Notes: generated by a model from the letters alone, not told the origin. DNA of 64,000 bases from Treponema pectinovorum (GCF_900497595.1 NZ_UFQO01000003.1:61531-125530), one strand, 5' to 3'; positions 48,275-57,075 are shown, numbered from the stretch's first letter. A program made the numbers and translations.

Positions 48275-49369
48275 TTGAATTCAAAAGTTTTGGTTTTCTC
48301 TGATGATGAGAAATTTGTGGAGTTGTGCAACAGTTTTTTTACAGCAAGCGATTTTTTTTCGTGTGTGGATGATTTTTCTTTTTTAGAAGAAATCCTAAAT
48401 TCTAATGAAAAGCAGATAGTTCTGGCAGATTTTTATTTTTCAAAAAATATGCAGATTCTTTCCAAACTGCGAATTCAAAATAATAATTCTGTTTTTATAC
48501 TTTCGAGCAAAATCGAAGAATTTGAAAAACTCCCAAATTATGTTATTCAAATTCCGTTTGGCTTTTCAAAAATTCTGTCGAAAGTTTCCATTAACCAAAA
48601 TAGCGAAGAATTTAAATGTGAAGAAAATCACATACTCTCGGCTTTATGTGGTTCTTCAACTGCGATGAAAAAAGTTCGTCAACAAATACTCGAGGCGTCT
48701 TCATGCAATGCGAGCGTGCTTTTTACCGGCGAGAGCGGAACTGGAAAATCTTTGGCTGCCGTAGTTTTGCACAGTTTAAGCATGCGAGGAAAATCTGCAA
48801 AAAAACTTGTTACAGAAAATATCGCTGCAATTTCTCCTAGTTTGATAGAAAGTGAACTTTTTGGAGTTGCGTTTGGTGCGTACACAGATGCAGGCAAAGG
48901 GAGGGAAGGACTTATATGCAGTGCAGATGGCGGTTCTCTTTTTTTAGATGAAATTGGAGAGTTGGATTTTTCGATTCAAGCGAAACTTTTGCTTGCCGTC
49001 CAGGAAAGAAAAATTCGCCATGTCGGCAGCGACACAAGCAAAAATGTTGACGTTAGATTTATCTTTGCGACAAATCAAAACTTAGAGCAAAAAATTTTTG
49101 AAAAACAGTTTAGAGCGGATTTGTACTATAGGATAAGCGAAATGAAAATTCATCTGCCGCCCCTTAGAGAGCATCTTGAAGATATTGAAGAAATCGCTGA
49201 GCAATATTTTAAAAGCGTAAATTCTTCTCAAAAATTTTCTTCGCAGGCTCTTTCAAAATTAAAAGATTATGATTGGCCTGGAAACGTGCGGGAGCTTATG
49301 CAGTGCTTTGCCAGTTGCCAGCGGCGTTGTAAAAGTCAAATAATCGGTCCAGAATTTATTGATTTTTAG
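48275..49369 (+). CDS. AAA+ protein like sigma-54 activators, altered GAFTGA and no DNA-binding domain
   Basis: 364 residues, TTG start (VLVFSDDEK matches receiver strand 1). Degenerate receiver at 1-105 (acidic pair and Asp52 kept, Lys before the Pro missing). AAA+ domain: Walker A GESGTGKS (152-159), GAFTGA replaced by GAYTDA (201-206), Walker B LFLDE (222-226), Arg fingers, WPGNVREL. Ends right after the domain, without the Fis HTH. Likely acts without promoter binding, perhaps not on sigma-54. Convergent 14-base overlap with trmJ. Confidence 0.82.
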   Translation: MNSKVLVFSDDEKFVELCNSFFTASDFFSCVDDFSFLEEILNSNEKQIVLADFYFSKNMQILSKLRIQNNNSVFILSSKIEEFEKLPNYVIQIPFGFSKILSKVSINQNSEEFKCEENHILSALCGSSTAMKKVRQQILEASSCNASVLFTGESGTGKSLAAVVLHSLSMRGKSAKKLVTENIAAISPSLIESELFGVAFGAYTDAGKGREGLICSADGGSLFLDEIGELDFSIQAKLLLAVQERKIRHVGSDTSKNVDVRFIFATNQNLEQKIFEKQFRADLYYRISEMKIHLPPLREHLEDIEEIAEQYFKSVNSSQKFSSQALSKLKDYDWPGNVRELMQCFASCQRRCKSQIIGPEFIDF

Positions 49370-50090
49370 AGGCTAGACCTGATATTTTAGTAAAAATTTT
49401 TTCTATATAAGCCGCTTCGCCTTCGCTTAAAGCCGCTCTGGAAAAAACGCCTTTCCAGAAATTTTCCATATCGGTTTGTCCTGCGATTTTAAAAAATCCA
49501 ATGCTTTTTAAATTTTCAGAAATCGTGCTTACAGTTTTTTCAAGCCGCTCGATTGTTACAGGCGTGTAACCTGGACTTGAAGATTTTTCTTCTCTAAAAA
49601 GATGATAGGAAATTATTTGAACAGCATGTGAAAGATTTAAAGATGGAAATGTCTGAGAAGTCGGAATTGTAACACCCATCGTGCATTCTAAAAATTCTTC
49701 GTCTGTAAGTCCTGTTCTTTCGTTTCCAAAAACGACCGCAACTTTTTGACCTTCAAAATCCTTTGTGCCTGTTATTCGACTTGAAATTTTTGCAAATTCC
49801 TCTGGAAGTAGAAGTTTATCTTTCCTTTTTTTGCCTCTGCGGCGCGTTGTACCTGCTACAAGTGCGCAATCTTTTGTCGCCTGTGAAATTGAATCAAAAA
49901 ATTTCGCTTCGTTCCAGATTTTTCCAGCATGTAAGGCAAGTCTTCTAACATGTTCATCGTCAAAGTCTTCTCGTTTTGCGATAATTCGAAGTTCGCTTAT
50001 GTTGTTGTTTGCCATAGCCCTGCAAACTGCGCCTACGTTGCGACTTTCTTCTGGGCGAGCAAGTGCAATGACAATTTTTTTTAGATTCAT
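49356..50090 (-). CDS. trmJ: tRNA/rRNA 2'-O-methyltransferase of the TrmJ/SpoU family
   Basis: 244 residues: NVGAVCRAMANNNISELRII (motif 1), VVFGNERTGLTDEE and IPTSQTFPSLNLSHAVQI (knot motifs 2 and 3). TrmJ modifies tRNA position 32; the paralogue assignment from sequence alone is likely but not certain. SD GAGGA. Overlaps the convergent AAA+ gene tail to tail. Confidence 0.88.
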   Translation of the reverse strand: MNLKKIVIALARPEESRNVGAVCRAMANNNISELRIIAKREDFDDEHVRRLALHAGKIWNEAKFFDSISQATKDCALVAGTTRRRGKKRKDKLLLPEEFAKISSRITGTKDFEGQKVAVVFGNERTGLTDEEFLECTMGVTIPTSQTFPSLNLSHAVQIISYHLFREEKSSSPGYTPVTIERLEKTVSTISENLKSIGFFKIAGQTDMENFWKGVFSRAALSEGEAAYIEKIFTKISGLASKNQ

Positions 50091-50146
50091 CTTATCCTCG
50101 GCATAAAAGTCTACTTCTTTTTTTTACTTTACGCTAGAATACTCTA

Positions 50147-50911
50147 ATGAACGCTTTTGAAGGAAAAACTGCTGTTGTAATTGGTGGGTCTGGCGGAATA
50201 GGTTTTGAAATTTCAAAAATGCTTTTAAAAAACGGAGCAAAAGTTGTTCTGCATGGAAAATCCCGCGAAAAACTTTCATCTGTAAAAAAGATGCTGAAAA
50301 GCGAATTGCAGATAAGCGATGAAAAAATTGAAACTGAAGCTTTTGATTTTTTTTGTGTGAAGCCTTCGTTTTTAGGCGAATTTGAAAATTCTTCGCTGAG
50401 AGAAAAAGTTGAGAATGCCGATATCCTGTGCGTTTGTTTTGGCCCTTTTTTGCAAAAATCTATAGAGAAGATGACGGCTCTTGATTGGCAGCGTCTTGCT
50501 TTGTTAGACTACGCTTTGCCTGGAAGCCTTGTGAGTGCAGCTCTCCCAAAAATGATGAAAAAGAATTGGGGAAAAATTCTCTTGTTTGGGGGGACTGGAA
50601 CATTTTTTAGAAGCGAATACAAAACAAATGCAGCGTATGCAGGTGCAAAAACTGGACTTTGCACGCTTGTTCAATCTGTGGCGGCGTTTTATGCAAAGTA
50701 TGGAATTGCTTGCAATGCGATTCTTCCGGGATTTGTGGAAACTGAGTATCTTGATGATGAAACAATCCGCCAGCTTAAAGAAAAAATGCCTGAAAAAACT
50801 CTTATATCGCCAGAAAATATTGCGGCAAATGCGGAGTTTTTGCTTTTAAATCGGGATTTAAACGGAGTTTTGTTGAGAGTTGACCGTGGATGGAGCCCTT
50901 TGGCGAACTAA
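50147..50911 (+). CDS. Short-chain dehydrogenase/reductase
   Basis: 254 residues, classical SDR: GGSGGIGFEISK (nucleotide binding), the active site YAGAK with upstream Gly-rich FGGTGTFF, NAILPGFVETEYL. The catalytic Ser before Tyr is not obvious (LFGGTGTFF, usually a Ser). Substrate unknown. No SD; TAGAAT lies seven bases before ATG, so a leaderless mRNA is possible. Confidence 0.85.
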   Translation: MNAFEGKTAVVIGGSGGIGFEISKMLLKNGAKVVLHGKSREKLSSVKKMLKSELQISDEKIETEAFDFFCVKPSFLGEFENSSLREKVENADILCVCFGPFLQKSIEKMTALDWQRLALLDYALPGSLVSAALPKMMKKNWGKILLFGGTGTFFRSEYKTNAAYAGAKTGLCTLVQSVAAFYAKYGIACNAILPGFVETEYLDDETIRQLKEKMPEKTLISPENIAANAEFLLLNRDLNGVLLRVDRGWSPLAN

Positions 50912-50942
50912 AATTAATAATTCTTTTTAATTATAGAAGAAT

Positions 50943-50972
50943 TTGACACTAAAACGCTTTTTAATCTATACT
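50943..50972 (+). promoter_or_regulatory. Sigma-70 promoter of the STAS gene
   Basis: TTGACA (50943-50948), 18-bp spacer, TATACT (50967-50972); predicted start about 50979. Confidence 0.7.
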
Positions 50973-51007
50973 TTTAAGTGAGTATAAAAAAGATTGGTAG
51001 GAGATTT

Positions 51008-51559
51008 ATGAGTAACAACAACAACCTTGTTCCTGGATTTAATGACGAAAAGGACGACAGCCTTAAAATCAATCTTGAGAAAGTGCAGGAAGTTGATAAC
51101 AGCCTTACCGTATATTTGACCGGATATATCGATACATATAATTCAAGTTTTTTTCAGAAGAGAATTGCAAAAGTTGTTGAAGCAGGCTTTATCAATCTTA
51201 TTTTTAATTGTGCTTCTTTAAACTACGTGTCTTCAACTGGAATTGGCTCTTTTACGGCTTTTTTAAAAATGGTAAAGCCAAAGGGTGGAGATATTGTACT
51301 TTTGGAGATACAACCCAAAGTTTATGAGGTTTTTCAACTTTTAGGATTTAGCCAGTTTTTTAATATTAAAGATTCTACAGGGGATGCGATAAACTATTTT
51401 AAACAGGAATCGCCAATTATTGAGAGTGTTTTTCCTAAGATTTTTAGTTGCCCAGTTTGTTCCAAAAGACTTAAGGCAACAAAGAGCGGTCGTTTCCGTT
51501 GTTCTGAGTGTAAGTCGATACTTGCGATTGATGAACACGGTCAGGTTTTTTTGGGCTAA
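51008..51559 (+). CDS. STAS-domain protein with C-terminal zinc ribbon
   Basis: 183 residues from ATG 51008 (GGAG upstream). Anti-anti-sigma fold with phosphorylatable-type Ser in NYVSSTGIGSFTAFL, then a rubredoxin-like zinc ribbon (CPVCSKRLKATKSGRFRCSEC). STAS proteins usually answer to serine kinases and phosphatases in partner switching; no kinase gene is nearby. Own promoter and terminator make it monocistronic. Confidence 0.85.
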   Translation: MSNNNNLVPGFNDEKDDSLKINLEKVQEVDNSLTVYLTGYIDTYNSSFFQKRIAKVVEAGFINLIFNCASLNYVSSTGIGSFTAFLKMVKPKGGDIVLLEIQPKVYEVFQLLGFSQFFNIKDSTGDAINYFKQESPIIESVFPKIFSCPVCSKRLKATKSGRFRCSECKSILAIDEHGQVFLG

Positions 51560-51575
51560 GTTTTTTGACTATATA

Positions 51576-51603
51576 CCGCTGGGTTTCCAGCGGATTTTTT
51601 TTT
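51576..51603 (+). terminator. Intrinsic terminator after the STAS gene
   Basis: CCGCTGG (51576-51582), loop GTTT, CCAGCGG (51587-51593), then ATTTTTTTTT. Confidence 0.92.
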
Positions 51604-51613
51604 GCAAAATGGA

Positions 51614-51863
51614 CAACATTTATTGTAACCGCACATCCATGTGCGGCAAGGATAGGGTTCAAGAAAAACGTCCGTGTTTTTCTTGAACTGAAAGTTTCCT
51701 CCCGAAAACTTTCAACATTTATTGTGACCGCACGTCCGTGTGCGGCAAGGATAGTAGGGGCGCGAAGCGTTGGCGGCTTGCCGGCAATGCAGCGAAAGCG
51801 GAACCCCGAATAGCCTGTTTTTTGCGGAACTCAAGTGGAGCAAAAAGCCGCCCATAAAATAAA
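51614..51863. repeat. Modular palindromic repeat, copy B
   Basis: About 250 bp. A 42-bp block starting CAACATTTATTGT occurs twice (51614, 51713), each with a hairpin CCGCAC-N-TCC-N-TGTGCGG (51629-51646, 51728-51745); between them are TTCAAGAAAAAC/GTTTTTCTTGAA (51658-51687) and GAAAGTTT/AAACTTTC (51690-51713). Then comes the GGGGCGCGAAGCGTTGGCG...GGAGCAAAAAGCCGCCC module also found at 34.4 kb and 58.5 kb. Small frames across it are repeat-derived, not genes. Read on the minus strand the loops give ACANGGANGT. Confidence 0.85.
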
Positions 51864-52138
51864 AATGACTTGCGCTAAATGTAACAAATATAAGGTTTTA
51901 GCTTTGTGCATTACTTGTGGATAACTTGTGTTGAAGTTTTTGTATAGTGAATTTTACAAGACAAAAGAGTGTTCAGTTTTTAACATACGAGAGGGAATAA
52001 AATCTTTAGTTATAGATTTAATTTATTGTATTACAAGAAATTAAGTTAAAAACATTTTCGAAAAATCATTAAATTAACTTTAATAATGTATTCAATACTT
52101 GCCGAAAATTTATAAACTAACGAAAGTTTGTGTGATTA
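51864..52138. other. AT-rich gap with DnaA boxes, no gene
   Basis: Very AT-rich DNA between repeat copy B and the membrane-protein operon. Contains the first DnaA box and no coding frame or RNA gene that I can see; the second box lies at its right edge. Confidence 0.6.
51916..51924 (-). promoter_or_regulatory. Perfect DnaA box 1
   Basis: TTATCCACA on the minus strand, inside an 18-base direct repeat (51913-51930) shared with box 2 exactly 226 bases away. Confidence 0.6.
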
Positions 52139-52141
52139 ACT

Positions 52142-52150
52142 TGTGGATAA
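52142..52150 (-). promoter_or_regulatory. Perfect DnaA box 2, at the promoter of the next operon
   Basis: TTATCCACA on the minus strand inside the 18-base repeat 52139-52156; a near-match TGTGGTTAG follows. TATAAT lies at 52166-52171, so a -35 would overlap the box. Confidence 0.6.
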
Positions 52151-52178
52151 CTTGTGGTTAGGAGGTATAATAAAACCG

Positions 52179-53174
52179 ATGAAGTCAGCGTTTTCGATGC
52201 TTGCATACTATTTTATTGCGACCGTTATTGGAACTCTTGCGGCGGCATTTATTTATATGGTTTGTTGCGACCTTACACTTTTGGTTGCTGGCGAGGGGCG
52301 AAATTTTTTTGTTTTATCTTTTTTTGCAAGAGGCCTGTTGGTTTCGTTTCCTGCGGTTGTATCTGTTTGCCTTGGGCTAATCGTTTTATACGGACTTAGG
52401 CATCAAGAAAATCATTTTGTGCGGCTGGTAACATACATACTTTTGGGTGCGTTGACTTGGCTAATTCTTATTCCGCTGAGTTTTGATTTAGAAAAAAAAT
52501 ACGAAGAAAAATTCTCTAAAAAATTTGAAGTTTCATTTTTAAGTCCCGGATATTTTAGAAAGGATGCTGGTGGCATTTTTTATTTTTCAAAGGTTGATGA
52601 AAAAGGTTTTGCCGATGGTGTTTTTTTGGATTTGAGTGGAGTAACTGGAGAGAAAGGAAAAGTTGTGCGATTTAAAAATTCTGTAATTGATGAAGGGCTT
52701 TCCAAACCGTTTGCAGATTCGCTTATTCGCGATGCTGTAAAACTGCCTTTTGTGATTGTTGCTCCCTTAGAATTTTATTCAACTATGATGATAAGAGCAA
52801 AAGCGGCGTGGAATAACAATTTTATGTCGTGGCTTGCCTTTTCGACCTTTGCACTTGCACTTCTTTCTGTGATTGCTTTTCAATATGTGAGCAGATGGCG
52901 GCTTGTAAACGGACTTTTGATTCTATTTTCTGCAAGTTTAATTTTGACAATAAATTATTCATATTACGCAGGATTTTTATTCTTTGATTTTTTTAATTCC
53001 TGGGAAATTTATATTTCGAACCTTGCAGCGGGAAAAAGCGAATTTTTGCAAAATCTGTTGGGATATGATGAGCCTGTAATAGTTATGATAAATATTTTGA
53101 TTTTTGCATTGTTGCTTGTTTCTGGAACTTTGCTTTACATATTTAACGGCAGAAAAATTGGAGGCAGAGAATAA
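52179..53174 (+). CDS. Unknown multi-pass membrane protein
   Basis: 331 residues, not recognised. Hydrophobic segments near 5-30, 43-70, 82-100, then a soluble part (about 105-215), and several more spans to the C-terminus. ATG 52179 is chosen; AGGAGG is 13 bases upstream, long for an SD, and TATAAT lies between. Stop overlaps the next start (TAATG): translational coupling with the TPR-like gene. Confidence 0.75.
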   Translation: MKSAFSMLAYYFIATVIGTLAAAFIYMVCCDLTLLVAGEGRNFFVLSFFARGLLVSFPAVVSVCLGLIVLYGLRHQENHFVRLVTYILLGALTWLILIPLSFDLEKKYEEKFSKKFEVSFLSPGYFRKDAGGIFYFSKVDEKGFADGVFLDLSGVTGEKGKVVRFKNSVIDEGLSKPFADSLIRDAVKLPFVIVAPLEFYSTMMIRAKAAWNNNFMSWLAFSTFALALLSVIAFQYVSRWRLVNGLLILFSASLILTINYSYYAGFLFFDFFNSWEIYISNLAAGKSEFLQNLLGYDEPVIVMINILIFALLLVSGTLLYIFNGRKIGGRE

Positions 53175-54991
53175 TGAAACGCCTTATCCTGATAATAATT
53201 TCGTATACGGTTTTATCATTTGCACTGTGCCTTGCGCTTTCTGCATTTTTTGTTCCTGTTGGCAATTTGTTAAAAGAACATCGCAATTCTTTTATCATTT
53301 ATCGTGGAATTTTATATTTTTTCAGGATAATGCCTTCTATTTTTGCTTCGATTTTTATGGTTGGGCTTTCAATTCATTTTAAAGACGGTGCGGATAAAGC
53401 TCAGTTTAGGTTTAGTCCTGTTGTAATGGCACATTTTAGAACGGTTATGCTTCTGGCTATTTTTTTAGTTGCATTGATGACTTTGGCTTATGAAATTTGG
53501 ACTCCGATTTTAAAAAGAAAAAGGGAGTATTTTCAAAACGCACCGCACTTGCTGAGCGAATATTCAAAGCTTGGCTATGAATGTTTGCAGGAAAAAAATT
53601 ATGTCCTTGCGCACAGGTATGGGAGCCAGATTTTAAAAATTTCGCCAAAGAACCCTGATGGAAAAATCTTAATCGACAAATCGGAAGCGGTTATTAAAGC
53701 GATAAAGAAAATTTCGCCTTTTAAAGAGCAGACTGCAAAAGATATTGCTATCTATGATGAGGCAGAGGGCGAAACGGTTACTTCGTTGATTAAAAAGTCA
53801 AAACAGGCAGCACAAGAAAAAAAATGGTTTGAGTCGCATTATTTTGCTCAGCTGGCTTTATCCATAGGAACGAACAACGATGTGAATATCGATGACGCTC
53901 GCCGCCTTGCAAGCCTTGCCTGGAACGAATTGAACGAGCCTCCAAAAACAGAAAAAAATGATTTTCAGCAACTTTTTGAAAAAAAACGCCTTGCTTACAA
54001 AGCGCTTTCCGAAGGCGACAGCATAGACGCTTATTATCGCTTTAAAGAAATTTCGCTTCAGGACGAGGCGTGGTCTTCTGATCCTGATGTAAGGGAATTT
54101 TTGGAAATTTCAAGGCAACGCGTTGAAAATCAATGTTTTTTTATAGACGAAACTGACCGCCTTGAAACCTTTGAAAAATATATCAATGTTTATTTTTCTG
54201 TAAAAAAAGATGATGGTTCTAGCGATGTTGTGTACATTCAAGGAATTACGCCACTTTCCGACGGTGCAAAACTGATTCAATATCTTCGAGGTCTTAACGT
54301 TATGAGTTTTGATGAAAAAGGAAATTTCGTAAAATCGTTTACAACGCCTTATGCAAAAATGGTTGGAGTTGATGTTTCATCTTTTTCCGCAGAAATTCTA
54401 AGCGATTTGGGAATAAAAAAGGAAGTTAAAAATTTTCCATATATTTTGTTAAAGAGCATAGACCGCAATAATCGCGATATAAAAAATCTGCCAAAATTCG
54501 AATTTGCAGATTCTGTTTCAGAAGAAAAACGAACGGAAGAAAATTTTTGTATGCTCGCGATTTCGATGCAGGATTTTAACAACGCCTGCGATGCAAGTTT
54601 GGGTCTTGAAAATATGAATTTGATTTCGCTTATGAACATGGGAAGCAATGCAGAGAGATTGGGGTTTTCGCGAGAAGTGTTAGGAGCAATTTTGATAAAG
54701 CGAATAACATTTCCGATAATAATGCTCATGCTTTTGATTTTTCTTGCAAGCGTAAGTTGGAACTTTAGGCCTGCGTCTGGAGAATTGTTCAAATTTATCT
54801 GGATTTTTACACTTCCAATCTGCACGGCACTTTGCGATGTTTTTATTCAGGTCGTAATAACTGTAGGTTCTCTGTTTAACTTTTTGCTTATTTCACTTGC
54901 AAAAAATTCGGCACTGCTTATCTGTTCTGTAATATGGATTTTACTCTTGTTCTTATGTGCAATATTCTTTGCATTGAGGAAGAGCAGTTGA
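53174..54991 (+). CDS. Unknown membrane protein with TPR-like central region
   Basis: 605 residues, not recognised. Three N-terminal spans (about 4-26, 42-66, 90-110), a helical region with paired repeats (SEYSKLGYECLQEKNYVLAH, KKSKQAAQEKKWFESHYFAQ, RLAYKALSEGDSIDAYYRFK) like TPRs, a mixed region, and three or more C-terminal spans. Probably holds a complex together at the inner membrane. Middle gene of a three-gene operon. Confidence 0.75.
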   Translation: MKRLILIIISYTVLSFALCLALSAFFVPVGNLLKEHRNSFIIYRGILYFFRIMPSIFASIFMVGLSIHFKDGADKAQFRFSPVVMAHFRTVMLLAIFLVALMTLAYEIWTPILKRKREYFQNAPHLLSEYSKLGYECLQEKNYVLAHRYGSQILKISPKNPDGKILIDKSEAVIKAIKKISPFKEQTAKDIAIYDEAEGETVTSLIKKSKQAAQEKKWFESHYFAQLALSIGTNNDVNIDDARRLASLAWNELNEPPKTEKNDFQQLFEKKRLAYKALSEGDSIDAYYRFKEISLQDEAWSSDPDVREFLEISRQRVENQCFFIDETDRLETFEKYINVYFSVKKDDGSSDVVYIQGITPLSDGAKLIQYLRGLNVMSFDEKGNFVKSFTTPYAKMVGVDVSSFSAEILSDLGIKKEVKNFPYILLKSIDRNNRDIKNLPKFEFADSVSEEKRTEENFCMLAISMQDFNNACDASLGLENMNLISLMNMGSNAERLGFSREVLGAILIKRITFPIIMLMLLIFLASVSWNFRPASGELFKFIWIFTLPICTALCDVFIQVVITVGSLFNFLLISLAKNSALLICSVIWILLLFLCAIFFALRKSS

Positions 54992-55025
54992 TTTTATTTT
55001 ATGATATTCGATTTAATTTTTGCCG

Positions 55026-55757
55026 ATGAAATTTGATTTTCTTGCTTTTAAAACTTTTTGTGCAAAGCATTGGATTTTATTAGTTTTTATTTGCATAGGT
55101 GCGTTTTCTGGCATTTTTGGATTTATCGCTTTATTTTTTACAGGAATCTTGGTTGATTTGCTTGTTCAAAGAATTTTTCAGGAACGGAAATCTAAAAGGA
55201 TGATGGAAGATGGGAAAATTACGGAAAAAGATGAACCTTTTGCTGGCGCGGCTTATGTGTGTGCTTTATGTGCGAATTCGTTTGATGATTTAGATTTTGC
55301 GGCTCAACAGATTAAAGCGGTTTTTGGAAAAAAGTACAAAGCACCTTGGGTTTCTTTTTGCACTTCTGCAAAAGATGCTTCTTTTTTTAACAGAGATTTA
55401 GTTGTAGAAAGCCTTGCCTGCTCACTCTTAAAAGCTTTAAAAAAAGGTGAAAATCCGCCTTTAAAAGAAATTTTTGACTTGCTTGAATTTTCAGAGTTTA
55501 ATTGGGATACAAAGCAGGGCGAAAAACCGAGCACATATCTTGCTTCGCTTTTAAACTACAGATTGAAAAACGATGAACTTTATACCGCATACGAAATTTT
55601 GGGATTAAAGCAAGGCGTAAAATTTTCTGAAGTAAAAAAGGCTCACAGAAAACTTGCGGCAAAATTTCATCCAGATTTAAAAGGTAAAACTAACGAAAGC
55701 GAATTTTTGCGAATTCAAAAAGCATACGAAATGATTGCCAAAGAATTTAATGCCTGA
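55026..55757 (+). CDS. Membrane-anchored DnaJ-domain protein (DjlA-like layout)
   Basis: 243 residues. One or two N-terminal spans (about 13-50), a TerB/DjlA-like helical middle (AAYVCALCANSFDDLDFAAQ), and a C-terminal J domain (about 180-243) with HPD in KLAAKFHPDLKG. J proteins stimulate DnaK. Start ATG 55026 (TTG two codons earlier possible; no SD). Six bases from the convergent murA end. Confidence 0.85.
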   Translation: MKFDFLAFKTFCAKHWILLVFICIGAFSGIFGFIALFFTGILVDLLVQRIFQERKSKRMMEDGKITEKDEPFAGAAYVCALCANSFDDLDFAAQQIKAVFGKKYKAPWVSFCTSAKDASFFNRDLVVESLACSLLKALKKGENPPLKEIFDLLEFSEFNWDTKQGEKPSTYLASLLNYRLKNDELYTAYEILGLKQGVKFSEVKKAHRKLAAKFHPDLKGKTNESEFLRIQKAYEMIAKEFNA

Positions 55758-55763
55758 GAGAAA

Positions 55764-57047
55764 TTATTTTATTTCAACTCGTTTTATGCGTGCACCAAGG
55801 CTTTGCAATTTTTCGACTAAACGCTCGTATCCGCGCTCTATTTGATAAACATTGCTTATTGTGGATTCTCCATGCGCTGCCATTGCTGCGATAACCATTG
55901 CCATTCCTGCCCTTACATCCGGGCTAACCAAATGGTCGCCGTGCAGCGTGCTTGGCCCTGAAACAACTGCTCTGTGAGGATCGCAAAGTGTTATCCTTGC
56001 GCCCATGCTTATCAACTTGTCGACAAAGAACATTCGGCTTTCGAACATTTTTTCAAAGATTAAAACTGTTCCTTCAACTTGAGTTGCCACAACGGTCATT
56101 ATAGAAGTTAAATCCGGTGGAAATCCCGGCCAAGGAGAATCGTCGATTTTTGGAATCATTCCACCCAAGTCAGAATTGATTTTCATCTCTTGTCCAACAT
56201 TGACAGTAAGCTTATCTTCTTCAATAGTCCAGCGTATTCCAAGTTTTCCGAATGCAACTCTTAATGGACGCATATCTTCTGCTTTTACGCCTGTTATTGT
56301 TATTGAACCTTTTGTCGCTGCTGCAAGACCGATATACGAACCTATTTCCATAAAATCAGGGCCGATTGCAAAATCTACAGAGTGTAATTTTTTTACGCCG
56401 TCTATATTCAATATGTTTGAGCCAATTCCTGTTATCTTTGCACCCATTGCAACAAGCATATTGCACAAATCTTGAACATGGGGCTCGCTCGCGGCATTTG
56501 TGATTTTAGTATGACCTTCTGCCAGAACCGCCGCCATAACCGTGTTTTCTGTTGCAGTTACGGAAGTTTCGTCCAAGAAAATGTCTGCGCCTACGAGTTT
56601 ATTCGCTGTAAATGTAAAAGGGCCATCAACGCTTATGCGTGCACCGAGTTCCTGAAGGGCAAGAAAATGAGTATCGACCCTGCGTCTGCCAATTACATCG
56701 CCGCCAGGAGGTGGCATTATCGCTTTGCCTGTGCGTGCTAAAAGCGGACCCGCAAATAGAATTGAAGCGCGAATTTTTTTGCTTAATTCTTGAGGAATAT
56801 CATTTTTTTCTATTTTGGAAGCGTCGATTTTCCATTCGTGGTCTGCCAAGCGTTCTACTTCGGCACCAAGCGATTGAAGAATCAATAGCATTACGCCAGT
56901 GTCTTCGATTTCTGGAATGTTTCGTAAAATTACAGGCTCTTCTGTTAGCAGTGAGGCTGCAATGCAAGGCAGTGCCGAGTTTTTGTTTCCGCTTGCGGCT
57001 ATTGTTCCTCTGATTGGAATTCCGCCTTCAACTTTATATTCAAACAT
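55764..57047 (-). CDS. murA: UDP-N-acetylglucosamine 1-carboxyvinyltransferase, fosfomycin-insensitive type
   Basis: 427 residues. First committed step of peptidoglycan synthesis. N-terminal ASGNKNSALPCIAASLLTEE and the two inside-out barrels are normal, but the active-site loop reads PPGGDVIGRRRVDTH: Asp117 replaces the Cys that fosfomycin alkylates. The same Cys-to-Asp change is known from mycobacteria, chlamydiae and Borrelia. SD GGAG. Confidence 0.96.
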   Translation of the reverse strand: MFEYKVEGGIPIRGTIAASGNKNSALPCIAASLLTEEPVILRNIPEIEDTGVMLLILQSLGAEVERLADHEWKIDASKIEKNDIPQELSKKIRASILFAGPLLARTGKAIMPPPGGDVIGRRRVDTHFLALQELGARISVDGPFTFTANKLVGADIFLDETSVTATENTVMAAVLAEGHTKITNAASEPHVQDLCNMLVAMGAKITGIGSNILNIDGVKKLHSVDFAIGPDFMEIGSYIGLAAATKGSITITGVKAEDMRPLRVAFGKLGIRWTIEEDKLTVNVGQEMKINSDLGGMIPKIDDSPWPGFPPDLTSIMTVVATQVEGTVLIFEKMFESRMFFVDKLISMGARITLCDPHRAVVSGPSTLHGDHLVSPDVRAGMAMVIAAMAAHGESTISNVYQIERGYERLVEKLQSLGARIKRVEIK

Positions 57048-57075
57048 AAAATCTCCGTAGAAATATGGATTGAGG

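Noticed and set aside
51614..51754. CRISPR array
   Set aside because: Only two 42-bp units with a structured interval; no spacers of equal length and no cas genes.
51565..51813. 82-residue plus-strand frame across repeat copy B
   Set aside because: Lies entirely on the palindromic modules; the translated words only mirror the repeat, and no SD or promoter serves it.
51913..52156. oriC
   Set aside because: Only two perfect DnaA boxes, no dnaA/dnaN/gyr genes nearby, and the ribosomal superoperon would run head-on to replication from here.
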